64,000 bases of DNA. Source: Elymus sibiricus (lineage: Eukaryota > Streptophyta > Magnoliopsida > Poales > Poaceae). Under the pieces are notes generated by a model. The model was not told where the DNA came from, ran no database searches, and saw only the letters and a list, made by a program, of their open reading frames with translations. The stretch lies in assembly GCA_039707655.1 (NCBI GenBank), contig CM077670.1, forward strand, positions 143,200,001 to 143,264,000. The letters run 5' to 3'. Of this stretch, positions 24,032 to 35,539 are shown piece by piece. The first letter of the stretch is position 1. The number at the start of each line of letters is the position of its first letter. The position numbers and the translations under genes were made by a program.

Positions 24032-24922
24032 TGTCGGCCCAGTGGGAACCAGGGTTCCACGGCCCGTCTGCCTCTGGCCCAGAGGACCACGCTCGAGCCG
24101 GCCCATGAGGGTGGCCTTGCCTCAGCCGCTCCGGAGGAAGCCGTGTCGCGAGGGGAGAGCCTCGTGAGGCCCCGCCCCGCCAGGCCAGGCCCTGCCGAGG
24201 CCACCATGCACCAGGTATCCTTGCGAGGCGCCCCTCGCGAGGCCTTCTCACGACGCAGGTCGTACGGCGCTAGCCGCAGGGCTTCGCGCCCATCACATGG
24301 GTGACGTCCTGCTATCACGATAAGGACAGCGGGGCGCGACCAAGCCCAGCTTCCATTCTGGTGATAACGGAGCAGCGGCATCTTCCTCCCCCAAAGCAAG
24401 TCCCAAAGGCTTTCCTCTTTGGTGATAGAAGATCAGGACGGATCAGCACGCCAGGATGGAGGTCATCGCCAAGCCAACTAACGCGTCACGAGGACCTACT
24501 TTAGCAGGCGAAGACCGCCTTTAGTCAGGATAAGCCTGCGCTCTTGTCCCCCTTTTGAATTGCTTCCCTGTGGCAACCATTTCCCGCTCATATTTTCGGG
24601 GAAGAGGACCAAGGCACTACAAAAAGGGCAGGGCTGCTTCCATGTAAGGGGATTGACTCATTCTCCCCCACACCTCTTGTACCTCGAGCACAAGCTCTCC
24701 ACCACAGAGCAATCCAACACAAGCAGGAGTAGGGTATTACACCGCACGGTGGTCCGAACTTGGGTAGCTCGCGCATCCCCTTTGTGTCCGGTGAGAGCCG
24801 GCGAGCCCGTCGTGTTCCCGCCGTAGTTGCCGTCGTGTCGTAGGTTGCCAAGCAAAGTCCCCCAGAGTTCGAATCCTAAGTTCTTGGAAAAGTTTCTTGG
24901 ACGCAGATCCTAGACTCCGACA
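24032..24922 (+). repeat. 3' LTR of element 4
   Basis: 891 bp, TGTCGGCCCAGTGGG to GACTCCGACA, preceded by the polypurine-type tract GCGGGCCTGGGGGCTAC. TATA-like TACAAAAAGG at 24618. Confidence 0.9.
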
Positions 24923-25339
24923 AACTAGTTGAAAGAAGATCTTGTCGCCAATAGTAGAGAGATCGAGGCTCTCAAAGGTGAAGCGCAGAAGGTAGCTCAT
25001 ACCCTAGGGGAGCTGCAGACGCAACTAGCATCTAAGAACCAAGATCTCGACATAACTGGCCAGGCAATGGAAGATCTGAAATCCAAACTTGTCACCCTGG
25101 AGAAAATTTTTGAGTCCGCCAAAGAGAGGGAGGTAATCTTGACGGAGAAGCTTGATGCAGACGAGACCTCACGAGAAGATGCCAAAGACAAATTCACGGA
25201 GCTGCGAGAGGTCCTCTCCCTTTGGACCAACAGGCTTGCCAACATTGCAGAAGGCATAACCACGCAGCTTGCCATCATGGATATGAGGAGTTGGAGCTAC
25301 ACTGTCAACGATAAGGAGGCCGCCAGTGCCAGACTGACT

Positions 25340-26853
25340 GATATGTCTCCAATGTTTCTATAATTTATGAAGTATTCATGCCATGTTTACAACAATTTTA
25401 TATGGTTTTGGTATGATTTGATTAGAACTAACAAGGACTGACGCTGTTTTCAGCAGAATTACCGTGGTGTTGTCTTTTGTGCAGAAATAAAAGTTCTCGG
25501 AATGGGCTGAAAATTTACGGTGATTTTTTGTGGACCGAAAGAGACCCCCGAAGCTTCGAGGAAGGACCAGAAGCCTCATGAGGAAGCGACAAGCCTGGGG
25601 GGCGCGCCCTCCCCCCAGGGCGCGCGGAGCAGGCTTGTCGCTCCCTCGTGGGCCCCCTTGATGTGAAACGAACGCCAAAAATTCCTATAAATACCAAAAA
25701 CGCCAGAAAGAAACCTAGAACTCCCACGCCGCCACCACAAGCCTCTGTATCGAAGCGATCTCATCTGAGGGGTGAACCAAAGAAGAAAACAGAGAGAGAG
25801 AGATCCAATCTCGGAGGGGCTCCCGCCCCTCCGGGTGCCATGGAGGCCATGGACCAGAGGGGAGAACCTCTCCCCATCTAGGGGGAGGCCATGGAGGAGC
25901 AAGCCATAGGGGGAACCTCTCTTCCCATCACTCTCGGTGGCGCCGGAGTGCCACCGGGGGAACAATCACCGCGGTGATCGTCTTCATCAACGTCACCGTA
26001 TTCATCACCTCCCTCATGTCTTTTCAGTGGTCCACTCTCCCGCACCCCGCTGTAATCCCCGACTTGAACATGGTGCTTTATGCCACATATTATTATGCAA
26101 TGATGTGTTGCCATCCTATGATGTTTGAGTAGATTTCTTTTGTCCTTTGGGTTGATTGCTGATCTTGATTGGTTTGACTTGTATGTTTTATTTTGGTGTT
26201 GTCCTATGGTGCCTTCCGTGCCGCGCACATGTGGGGGATTCCTGCTGTAGGGTTTTGCAATACGTTCATGATTCTCTTATAGTGGGCGGCTAGAGTGACA
26301 GAAGCTTACACCCGAGTAAGGGGGTTGTTGCGTATGGGAGTAAAGGGGACTTGATACTTAATGCTATGCTTGGGTTTACCTTAATGATTTCTAGTAGTTG
26401 CGGATGCTTGCTAGAGGTCCAATCAGAAGTTCATATGATCCAAGTACGGAAAGTATGTTAGCTCATGCCTCTCCCTCATATAAAATTGCAATAATAATTA
26501 CCGATCTTGTTATCAATTGCCTAGGACAATTCCGCACACTAATCCATCATTATTCCACACTCGCTATTTGTAATATATTGTGATATATTCTAACTTTATA
26601 TAGGCAGCACCTATTTTTATTTTTTAGTTCTTCGATATCATGCAAAGCTATCTCCTTTATACCCAAAACGTAGTTTTATTTCTCGTTGCTAGATAAAAGC
26701 AAATGCTCGGTGTACGTAGAGTCGTATCAGTGGCAGATAGGACTTGAGAGAATATTGATCTTACCTTTAGCTCTTTGTGGGTTCGACATTCCATACTTAC
26801 CACTTCCATCTTTGGAAATTGCTATGATGATTCCTTGCACTTGGGGATTATCA
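25340..26853 (+). repeat. 5' LTR of element 6
   Basis: 1514 bp. TATA box TATAAAT at 25686-25692. An upstream inverted repeat has outer arms GCGACAAGCCT (25586-25596) and AGGCTTGTCGC (25631-25641) enclosing CCTGGGGGG/CCCCCCAGG. Ends GGGGATTATCA. Confidence 0.92.
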
Positions 26854-26863
26854 AGCTCTTTTC

Positions 26864-26882
26864 TGGCGCCGTTGCCGGGGAG
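26864..26882 (+). other. Primer-binding site of element 6
   Basis: TGGCGCCGTTGCCGGGGAG begins ten bases after the 5' LTR. The same sequence serves element 7 on the other strand. The tRNA was not identified. Confidence 0.7.
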
Positions 26883-27788
26883 CAATAGCGTGGGGTTAAT
26901 ATTTTCGTGTATGCTTATTTGCTTTCATCACTAAGTAGATTTTGTTTTTCCTTCTGTTTTTGTTTTCTTGTTTTCTTTCTTTTAGTTGTGGGTGAAAAAA
27001 CAAAAAAAACAAAAAAAATGCAAAATACGAAAAAAATTACTTGCCTCTCATGCCTAGCTTAATGGCTTTAAACAAAGCGCTGCCTGGGAGACAACCTAGA
27101 ATTTTTAGAGAGTATTTTATTTCTCTTCTTTTGTGTAATATAAACTTTATTATGTGTGCCATTTAAATATTTAAAATGTACCGTGATTGGAAAGTTATGC
27201 ATTGAAGAAGTGAGGGTCGACCTTGAACACTTGTGTTCATGCTCATGGAAACAATGTAAAAAATTTCATGTAAGTTTCTCATAAAAATAATTATCCCCTT
27301 GTATATACCACTATACCATAAAAATAATGTGCCAAGATTTACCTTTAGGATGTTGAAATTGCTTGTTTGGTGTGTGCTGTGAAAAAACAGAAACTTTTGC
27401 TGTAGTGTTTGAATTTCTGTATTTTACTGGAATGTGCAAAAATTCTGAAATTTTTACACAGAAATGCTATCTAAATTATTTATTTTTTCCTAATTGTTCA
27501 GAATTTTTTGAGTTACAGAAGTATATGTACCATCTGCATGTTTACAGACTGTCCTGTGTTCACAGAATGCTGTTTTACTTTCTTTATTTGCTTATGTTTG
27601 AAATCTTGTTGAGCCCAATTGACTTGGGAGCCATAGAATTGTGATATCATACAGTGGGTAATGTTTGATTATAATTATACAATAATTTTACAGCAGGACA
27701 TGATGGCATTTGATGTTATATGTACTAACCCCTCTAATAAAAAGTTTGGTTATGTTTTGTGTGGATGAAGTGCTCAAAGATCGAGGAG
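26883..27788 (+). other. Left internal part of element 6, non-coding
   Basis: A/T-rich with no long open frame. It contains one copy of a block (about 27389-27550: AGAAACTTTTGC, TTCTGAAATTTTT, TTCAGAATTTTTT, ACAGAAGTAT) that recurs near 37980 and 38710, so the internal region is built from long diverged repeats. Confidence 0.6.
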
Positions 27789-29202
27789 TGATAACCCACA
27801 AGTATAGGGGATCGCAAAAGTTTGCGAGGGTAGAGTATTCAACCCAAATTTATTGATTCGACACAAGGGGAGCCAAAGAATATTTTCAAGTATTAGCAGT
27901 CGAGTTGTCAATTCAACCACACCTGAGACTAAATATCTGCAGCAGAGTGATCAGTAGCACAGTAGTATGATAGTTTGATAGCAGTAGCAATAATAGTAAC
28001 GGTAATAGTAATGGTAGCAGCAATAGTAGTAGCAATTGTAACAGTCGTTGCAATAGTAGTAACTTAGAAAGAACACTATGTGAAGAACTCGTAGGCATTG
28101 GATCGGTGATATTGTTGGATAACATTCATCATGTAACAGTCATAACCTAGGGCGACACAGAACTAGCACCAATTCATCAATGTAATGTAGGCATGTATTC
28201 CGTATATAGTCATACGTGCTTGCGATAAGAACTTGCATGACATCTTTTGTCCTACCCTCCCGTGGCAGCGGGGTCCATAAGGAAACTAAGGGATATTAAG
28301 GTCTCCTTTTAATAGACAACCGGAACAAAGCATTAACACATAGTGAATACATGAACTCCTCAAACTATGGCAATCACCGGAAAGAATCCCAATTATTGTC
28401 ACCTTGGGGTATGCGGATCATAACACATAGCAGGTGCATATAACTTGCAAGATCGGATCAAGAACACAAATATATTCATGAAAACATAAAGGTTTCAGAT
28501 CTGGAATCATGGCACTCGGGCCCTAGTGACAAGCATTAAGCATAGCAAAGTCATAGCAACATCAATCTCAGAACGTAGTGGATACTAGGGATCAAGCCCT
28601 AACAAAAGTAACTCGATTACATGATAAATCTCATCCAACTTATCACCTCCAGCAAGCCTACGAAGGAATTACTCACTCCCGGTGGTGAGCATCATGAAAT
28701 TGGTGATGAAGGATGGTTGATGATGACGATGCCGGAAGACCCCCCCTCTCTGGAGCCCCAAACGGACTCCAGATCTAGCCTCCCAATGAAGAACAGGAGG
28801 TGGCGGCGGCTCCGTATCGTGAAATGCAATAAAACTTCCTCTCTTATTTTTTTTCTCTGGAATTGTGAATTTATAGCGTTGGAATTAGGTAAGGCGGAGC
28901 GACGTGGGCCCCATGAGGTACCAGGGCGCGCCTGGGGGGGGTGGCGCGCCCTGGTGCCTTGTGGGCACTGGGTGGCTCCCCTCTAGTAGGTTTTGGCTCT
29001 AGTATTTTTTATATATTCCATAAAAAATCTCCAAAAAGTTTCATCCAATTCCAAGAACTTTTATTTCTGCACAAAAAACAACACCATGGCAATTCTGCTG
29101 AAAACAGCGTCAGTCCGGGTTAGATCCATTCAAATCATGCAAATTAGGGGCCAAAACAAGAGCAAAAGTGTTTGGAAAAGTAGATACGACGGAGACGTAT
29201 CA
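27789..29202 (-). repeat. 3' LTR of element 7
   Basis: 1414 bp. Contains an imperfect trinucleotide tract (AGT/AAT/AGC type, about 27965-28075), a TATA box on the minus strand (CTATAAATT, 28868-28876) and, upstream of it, a 23-bp GC-rich inverted repeat (28910-28965). Confidence 0.93.
28910..28965 (-). promoter_or_regulatory. GC-rich inverted repeat upstream of the TATA box, element 7 LTR
   Basis: Left arm 28910-28932 (ends GGTACCAGGGCGCGCC) pairs with right arm 28943-28965 (begins GGCGCGCCCTGGTGCC) around a G-rich loop, with about two mismatches over 23 bp. Confidence 0.8.
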
Positions 29203-29218
29203 ACTCCCCCAAGCTTAA
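29203..29218 (-). other. Polypurine tract of element 7
   Basis: The minus strand reads TTAAGCTTGGGGGAGT directly before the 3' LTR. It is close to the AAGCTTGGGGATGC tract of element 6. Confidence 0.7.
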
Positions 29219-31148
29219 CTCATTGCTTGTCCTCAAGCAATTCTGTTGACAAACTGAATGTGATAAAGAAAAACTTTTACAAACTCTTTTGTTCATGTAT
29301 CTATATGTATGCTTAAATAGCACCCAAGTTTTCAGCAAAGATTATAACCAACCATGCAAATGATAACTCTTAGAAATTATATTCACTCATATCAATGGCA
29401 TAATCAACTAGCGAGTAATAATAAGATATCTCAAATGCCAACACTTTGTCAAAACAATTATGATATAATATGACAACATGGTATCTCGCTAGCCCTTTCT
29501 GAGCCCGCAAAACATAAATGCAGAGCACCTCCAAAGTTCAAGTAGCGACTAAACATTGTAATTCATGGTAGAAGAGATCCAGTCATGATGCACACAACAT
29601 TAACTATTCACAATGCATGAGAATGACAATAATGCTCTCAGGACTGGTGCTTGTTTGAGAAGGTGATGACTCAACAATAAAAGTAAAATAACATAAAAGT
29701 AAATAGATAGGCCCTTCGCAGAGGGAAGCATGGATTTGCAGAGGTGCTAGAGCTCGAAGCTTAAATCAGAGATAGATATAATTTTGGGAGGTATGCCTTT
29801 CCTGTCAACGTCACGACCGAAGGATTTTGATTCACAAGCATCATTCCCACTTAGTACAGGCGAAGGCTAGCAAATAGGTTGAGAAGCGACCAGCTAGAGA
29901 GCGAAAACGGTCATAATCATGCATTATGAATAATCGACATTGAATACTAGCATGAGTAGGATATAAGCACCATGAACATAAATATCGTGAAGGCTATGTT
30001 GGTTTTGAATCAACTACATGCGTGAACATGTGCCAAGTCAAGCCACTTGAAACATTCAGAGGAGGATACCATATCATCATACTACATCATGAACATTTTA
30101 ATGCATGTTGACACTCAAGATAAATCATTATCCACTCCTAGCTACTTAAGCATGGCATGAGCAACTATAATCTCTAATTGTCATCGTAAACATGTCTAAT
30201 CATAATATGCTGAATCATGGATACTGAGTTAAACATATTTACAAAAACAAAGAACAAGTTGAGCTCATACCCGCTTTTCCTTTCCATAGTCACTTCATCA
30301 AATAATCATCATTATTGCCTTTCACTTGCACGACTAAATGATATGAAAATGAAAATAGTGCAAGTGTGCCGTGGACTAAGCTGGAATCTGCAAGCATTTT
30401 ATTCAAAGGAGAAGACAAGGTAAAATGGGCTCTTTGTTAAATCAACAATAATGCATATGAGAGCCACTCAACAGTTTCATCGTGGTCTTCTCCTTACAAT
30501 GACTCAACAAGAAAAGAATTTCAGAGAAACACACTGAAATATTTTTGGAGTTTTTAGTTTTTCTAAAGAAAACGAAATAAATAGGAAAACAAAAAACGAG
30601 AAAACTATTTACACGGGAAAGCTCCCAACAAGTAAAAGAAGAAACGGGAAATCTTTTTGGATTTTCTTTTACTACTACGAAACTACGACTAATTAAACTA
30701 GAAAGAAAAACCGAAAAGAAGCGAGAAATGTTTTTGGATTTTCTCAAGTTTTTCGAACACACTAGAAGAAAACGAGAACATAAAACTAGCATGGATTATA
30801 CAATGAAAAAGTATGAACACCGACAACTGGAATGAAATGTGTGAGCATGAATGTAGTGTCGGTGAGAAATACGTACTCCCCCAAGCTTAGGCTATGGCCT
30901 AGCTTGGTCTACGGCCATGGCTGTCCTGGATAGTAATCGAAATGATAGCTCATAGAGGCGTTCTGAGCCACCTCCTCGGCCAGACGAGCAGCCTCGATAG
31001 CCGCATTGTACTCGTGCACCTCACTCTCATGAAGAAAATATCTCTGTTTGTTCTAAAAATCAAAGAGAGCAGGAGTAGGCAAAACAACATACACAGAGTG
31101 ATATTTATTAAAAACTAAGTTATATTCATAACCCTGTGCGTTGCGTTT
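29219..31148 (-). other. Non-coding 3' part of element 7
   Basis: A/T-rich, about 1.9 kb, with no long open frame and no recognised domain on either strand. A short AGCTTGGGGGAGTACG segment (minus strand, about 30873-30890) resembles a second polypurine tract. Confidence 0.5.
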
Positions 31149-31931
31149 TTAAAACCTATGTTCTCGCATTGTATCGAAATTCAAATATTTATAAGGCAAG
31201 AGGGGATCATTGAATTTGGGTGACACCCCTAACTTTGCAGCTAAGCGGGAGGCATAAACTCCTCCATACAAATCACCATTACCCGCATTACGCTGCAGCC
31301 TACGTGCAGCAATAGCCCCAAGATTATAAAGCTTGCTACTAGTCAAAGCTATATTAATAAGACTCAGATCAGGGGCACAAAGTGCACTACAGTCCTGCTT
31401 ACCAACAACGCATTTACCATTAAAAAGCACAAAATACCGAATAGCGGGAAAGTGAATGCTAATAATTCTAGCCTGCGTGATTCCCCTATCCTCACCGTTG
31501 CAAAGGCTATTAAAAAACAACTCATAATCAGATCTTGGTGGTTCATCTAACAAACCCCAATATGGAATTTTGCATGCATCACAAAATTCTTCTAGAGACA
31601 TATTATAGGATTTGTCATAGAGGTGAACTAAAACTCTAGAAGTGCACGGGTGATAATCAAAGTTTTGAGTGAAGGAACGAGTGAGGTTGTAATGCTATGG
31701 TGGCTTATCTCCGATGAAGGCGGAGAGCTCGGCATTGTGAATATATTGGTCAAATTCTTCCTTGATGCCTGCACCTAGCATGAACTCGTTGCATGGCCAT
31801 CGACACGGTTTTGCTTCGGCACCTCGCACTGAACTTGCCCTTGGTTCCTCATATTATTGGCGTGCCGAGCTTTCACTTGATGACGCTTCCGAGGATCTCC
31901 TCGTCAAAGAACTTCTACGGAAGATATTCAT
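31149..31931 (-). pseudogene. Extra 3' ORF of element 7, unknown plant-transposon protein (about 260 codons)
   Basis: Starts at ATG 31931 (MNIFRRSSLTRRSSEASSS), a basic Ser/Arg-rich N-terminus, and ends at 31149. Later blocks include EEFDQYIHNAELSAFIGDK, VHLYDKSYNMSLEEF, HFPAIRYFVLFNGKCVVGK and ARRLQRNAGNGDLYGGVYA. They resemble proteins annotated in grasses as putative plant transposon or retrotransposon proteins. I do not recognise an enzymatic motif, and the link to any Pfam domain is unverified. Two in-frame stops (TAA at codon 26; TAG after DKPP) break it. It lies in sense, 0.8 kb downstream of the protease end, where RT and integrase would normally be. A possible leader intron (32170 to 31950, GTATGT..TTTCAG) and an LTR-like hairpin precede it. 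Confidence 0.6.
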
Positions 31932-31949
31932 TTTCCTAAGAACAATTTT

Positions 31950-32170
31950 CTGAAAAATTTTGGGTCACAAAAATGATATCAATAAAACTTCACAAAATTG
32001 ATAGCAACTACTCATATGGATGTCTAGAGGCTATATAAAGCATTCAAACTACTTGGAACTCAAAGAATTCAACATGCAAGCTCATTTTCAGTAGCACCAA
32101 GAGCAGCTAATTATGCAAAATACAATCCACTAGAGCAAAAACTAATTGGAGCAATGGAGGAGTCACATAC
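31950..32170 (-). other. Candidate leader intron before the extra ORF of element 7
   Basis: The minus strand has a GTATGT donor at 32170, a T-rich tract and TTTTTCAG ending at 31950, 18 bases before the ATG. Leader introns of this kind are common in grass genes. This is sequence inference only. Confidence 0.35.
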
Positions 32171-32335
32171 CAAGGAGCAATCTCCCAAAACAGTTTCAGA
32201 AACGGAGCTCCGAGCAAGGAGATCGAAAATTTTAGTTTTGTGAGCAAGAACACGAGAGAGAGAGCTACCAGGAATTTTTGCTAGAGGTAAGAGACAAAGT
32301 GAGCTAAAGGGATAAGTGAGGGAGTCCCTGTGGGG

Positions 32336-32389
32336 CCCACGAGGTACCTGGGCGCGCCAGGGGGGTGGCGCGCCCTGGTGCCTCGTGGG
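32336..32389 (-). promoter_or_regulatory. Internal LTR-like GC inverted repeat of element 7
   Basis: Arms 32336-32358 and 32367-32389 pair at 21 of 23 positions (GGGCGCGCC / GGCGCGCCC core). The flanks (GTGGGGCCCACGAGG, and AAAAGTTCTTA..CTTTTATTTCTG to about 32500) resemble the U3 of the element 7 and solo LTRs. It lies 405-460 bp before the extra ORF on the coding strand, so it may be a captured or duplicated promoter. Confidence 0.6.
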
Positions 32390-32712
32390 CACCTGGGCAC
32401 CTCCCTGGTATGTTTCCAGTGCCAAAAGTTCTTAAATATTATATAAAAATTCATATCAAAATTTTATTGCATTCTGAGCACTTTTATTTCTGGACAATTT
32501 TTCATTGCACGGATAAATCAGAAAACAGGACAATCATGGCATTTTATTTTATTTAACTAAAAATAACAGAAAACAAAAAGTGGGTATAGAAGGTTGTGCT
32601 AACTAAATTCATTGACCCCATGCCCCTCAAAAAGAATCCATTAATAAGGTTGATCAAGTCTTATTAACAAACCATTTCGAGTAACATGAAACCGAAGAAC
32701 TTTCGTATAACA

Positions 32713-35470
32713 CTAAGTTACCTCAACGGGGATATGCATCTCCCCGATAATAAGAGTTTCATATTTCCTTTTAATAGTAGGAAGAGGGAGTTGAAAACTT
32801 CCAATAGTGATTGTCGGAGTCTTTTCAATAATATGAATACCATTTACTTGAAATTGTTTCTTTGGAAAGTGCACCGTATGTTCATTACCATTGATATGAA
32901 AAGTGACCTTGCGTTTGTTGCAATCAATAATAGCCCCTGCAGTATTCAAAAAGGTTCTACCAAGGATAATCGACATGTTGTCATCCTCGGGCATATCAAG
33001 TATAACAAAATCTGTTAGAATAGTAACATTTGCAACTACAACGGGCACATCCTCACAGACACCGATAGGTATGGCAGTTGATTTGTCATCCATTTGCAAT
33101 GATATTTCAGTGGGAGTGAGTTTATTCAAATCAAGTCTTTTATATAAAGAGAAAGGCATAACACAAACACTGGCTCCTAAATCACACAAAGCAGTTTTGA
33201 CATAATTTCTTTTAATGGAGCATGGTATAGTTGGTATTCCTGGATCTCCTAGTTTCTTAGGTACTCCATCCTTAAAAGAATAATTTGCAAGCATGGTGGA
33301 AATTTCAGCTTCAGGTATCTTTCTTTTATTTGTGACAATGTCTTTCATGTATTTAGCATAAGGAGGCATCTTTATAATATCAGTCAAACGAGTGCGCAAA
33401 AAGACTGGCCTAAGCATTTTAGCGAAGCGTTCAAATTCTTCCTCATCCTTTTTCTTAGATGGTTTAGGAGGGAAGGGCATGGGTTTTTGAACCCATGCTT
33501 CTCTTTCTTTACCATGTTTTCTAGCAACGAAGTCTCTTTTATCATAACGTTTATTTTTAGAAGGTGGGTTATCAAGATCATTAGCAGGTTCTATTTCAAC
33601 ATCATTATCAGGTTCTTTATCATTATCTGGTTGGGTATCCACATGAGCATCATCATTATTATTATCATCAGGTGGTTGTTCATTACCAGATTGTGTTTCA
33701 GCATCAGAAATAGGAACATCATTACTATCCTCCAAGAGTTTTTCTACCTCGGGTTCACTAGAAGTATGCAAAGTCCTATCATTTTTCTTTTTCTTTTTCT
33801 TTTTAGATGGGCTAGGTGCATCCACATTAATTCTTTGAGAGTCTTGTTCAATTCTTTTTGGATGACCTTCAGGATAATGTGGCTCCTGAGTCATTCTACC
33901 TCCTCTAGTCATTACTCTAACAGCATGATCATTCATATTGTTGTTCATTTCATTGAGCAATTCACATTGAGATTTAGCAACTTGTTCTAATTGAGTTTGA
34001 ACCATAGATGCATGTTTACTCACACCTTTAACATCATTAGCAATTCTAAATAACAAGTCACTCAAGCGATCAATCATGTAGGCATTTCGTTTTAATTGTT
34101 TCATAACATTTGAATTGAAGTGATCTTGCTTAATAATATAATTGTCAAATTCATAGAAGCATTGACTAGGAGGTTTGTTGTAAGGAATATCACCTTCATC
34201 AAATTTTATAAGAGAATTTACCTCTACTACCTGTGGCGGTGTGTCAAGACCACATATTTCTTCAATAGGTGGTAGATTCTTAACATCTTCAGCTTTAATA
34301 CCTTTTTTCCTTCATACATTTCTTTGCTTCTTGCATATCTTCAGGACTGAGATGTAAAATACCCCTCTTCTTCGGAGTGGGTTTGGGTGGTGGTTCAGGA
34401 AGTGTCCAATCATTATCATTCTTGAATATATTATTCAATAATTCCTTAGCTTGTTCAATAGTCCGTTCCCCGAAAACACAACTCGCACAACTATCTAGGT
34501 AGTCCCTAGAAGCATTGGTTAGTCCATTATAGAAGATATCAAGTATTTCATCTTTCTTAAGAGGATGATCAAGCAAAGCATTGAGTAATTGGAGAAGCCT
34601 CCCCTAAGCTTGAGGGAGACTCTCTTCTTCAATTTGCACAAAGTTAAATATTTCCTGTAAGGCAGCTTGTTTCTAATGAGCAGGAAAATATTTTTCAGAG
34701 AAGTAATAAATCATATCCTGGGGGCTATGCACACATCTAGGAGCAAGAGTATTATACCATTCCTTAGCATCACCCTTTAATGAGAAAGGAAACAATTTAA
34801 CAATATAGTAATAGCGAATTTTTTCCTCATGAGCAAATAGGGTGGCTATATCATTTAATTTAGTAAGATGTGCCACAACGGTTTCAGTTTCATAACCATG
34901 GAAAGGATCATATTCAACCAAAGTAATTAACTCAGGATCGACAGAGAATTCATAATCCTTATCAGTAACAAATATGGGAGAGGTAGCAAACTTAGGATCA
35001 TATTTCATTCTCTCCCTCATAGATTTTTCTTTCATTTCAGCAAGCAACTTTATAACTTCTTGTCTATCATTACAAGCAAGGATGGCTCTAGCCGTCTCCC
35101 TATCAAAGCAATGTTCATCAGGTGTTTCAACTCTAGTAGGGGAGCTAGGCATAATATGTGAATCATAATTCTCAAGAGATTCAACATTTTCAAATTCTTT
35201 AGCTTTAGCAATTTGTTCAGTAAGAAATTCACCAAGTAGCACAACATTATCAAGCATAGTACTAGCATCATCATAAGTTTCATTCATAGCAGAAGTGGTA
35301 TCATCAATAACTTGTGACATATCAGAATTAATAGCATGTGGTGGTGTTAAAAGTTTACTCAAAACAGAAGGTGAATCAAATGCAGAGCTAGATGGCAGTT
35401 CCTTACCTCCCCTCGTCTTAGAGAGAACGATCTTGGTCTTAGCGTCTTTCAGATTCTTCATGGTGTTCAA
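32713..35470 (-). pseudogene. gag: gag-protease of element 7
   Basis: Runs from ATG 35470 (MNTMKNLKDAKTK) to the stop at 32713. The capsid (retrotransposon gag) domain is about 34900-34300: FPFSLKGDAKEWYNTLAP, YFSEKYFPAH and, after two stops, FYNGLTNASRDYLDSCA. A linker follows with a Lys run and an acidic Asn/Asp-rich region (33600-33800). The aspartic protease domain contains ALCDLGASVCVMPFSLYKRL (DLGAS in place of the usual DTGA/DSGA) and ends DMPEDDNMSIILGRTFL. There are stops at 34673 and about 34604 and one frameshift near 34305; otherwise the frame is long and well kept. No zinc knuckle was seen. Pol domains are absent downstream. Confidence 0.85.
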
Positions 35471-35509
35471 CAGATATAAATCCCAAGTGACTTAGCAAAT
35501 AAAGCTATG

Positions 35510-35528
35510 CTCCCCGGCAACGGCGCCA
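35510..35528 (-). other. Primer-binding site of element 7
   Basis: The minus strand reads TGGCGCCGTTGCCGGGGAG just after the 5' LTR (which ends at 35540), identical to the site in element 6. Confidence 0.75.
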
Positions 35529-35539
35529 GAAAAAGGTCT

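Larger units (their letters stand above)
10620..24922 (+). mobile_element. Element 4: Tat-type Gypsy element with antisense aORF, internally deleted
   Basis: Termini TGTCGGCCCAGTGGG (10620) and GACTCCGACA (24922) are flanked by the TSD aacta (10615-10619 and 24923-24927). Order: LTR, primer-binding site, gag-protease (broken at 13712), CACTA transposon, aORF on the minus strand, polypurine tract (about 24015-24031), LTR. All of pol downstream of protease is missing, so the element depended on others or lost pol after insertion. It belongs to the same family as element 8 (near-identical LTR start and gag). Confidence 0.9.

Noticed and set aside
27913..28125. Leucine-rich small ORF (repeated at 35664-35876)
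   Set aside because: Produced by the trinucleotide tract of the element 7 LTR; no protein evidence.
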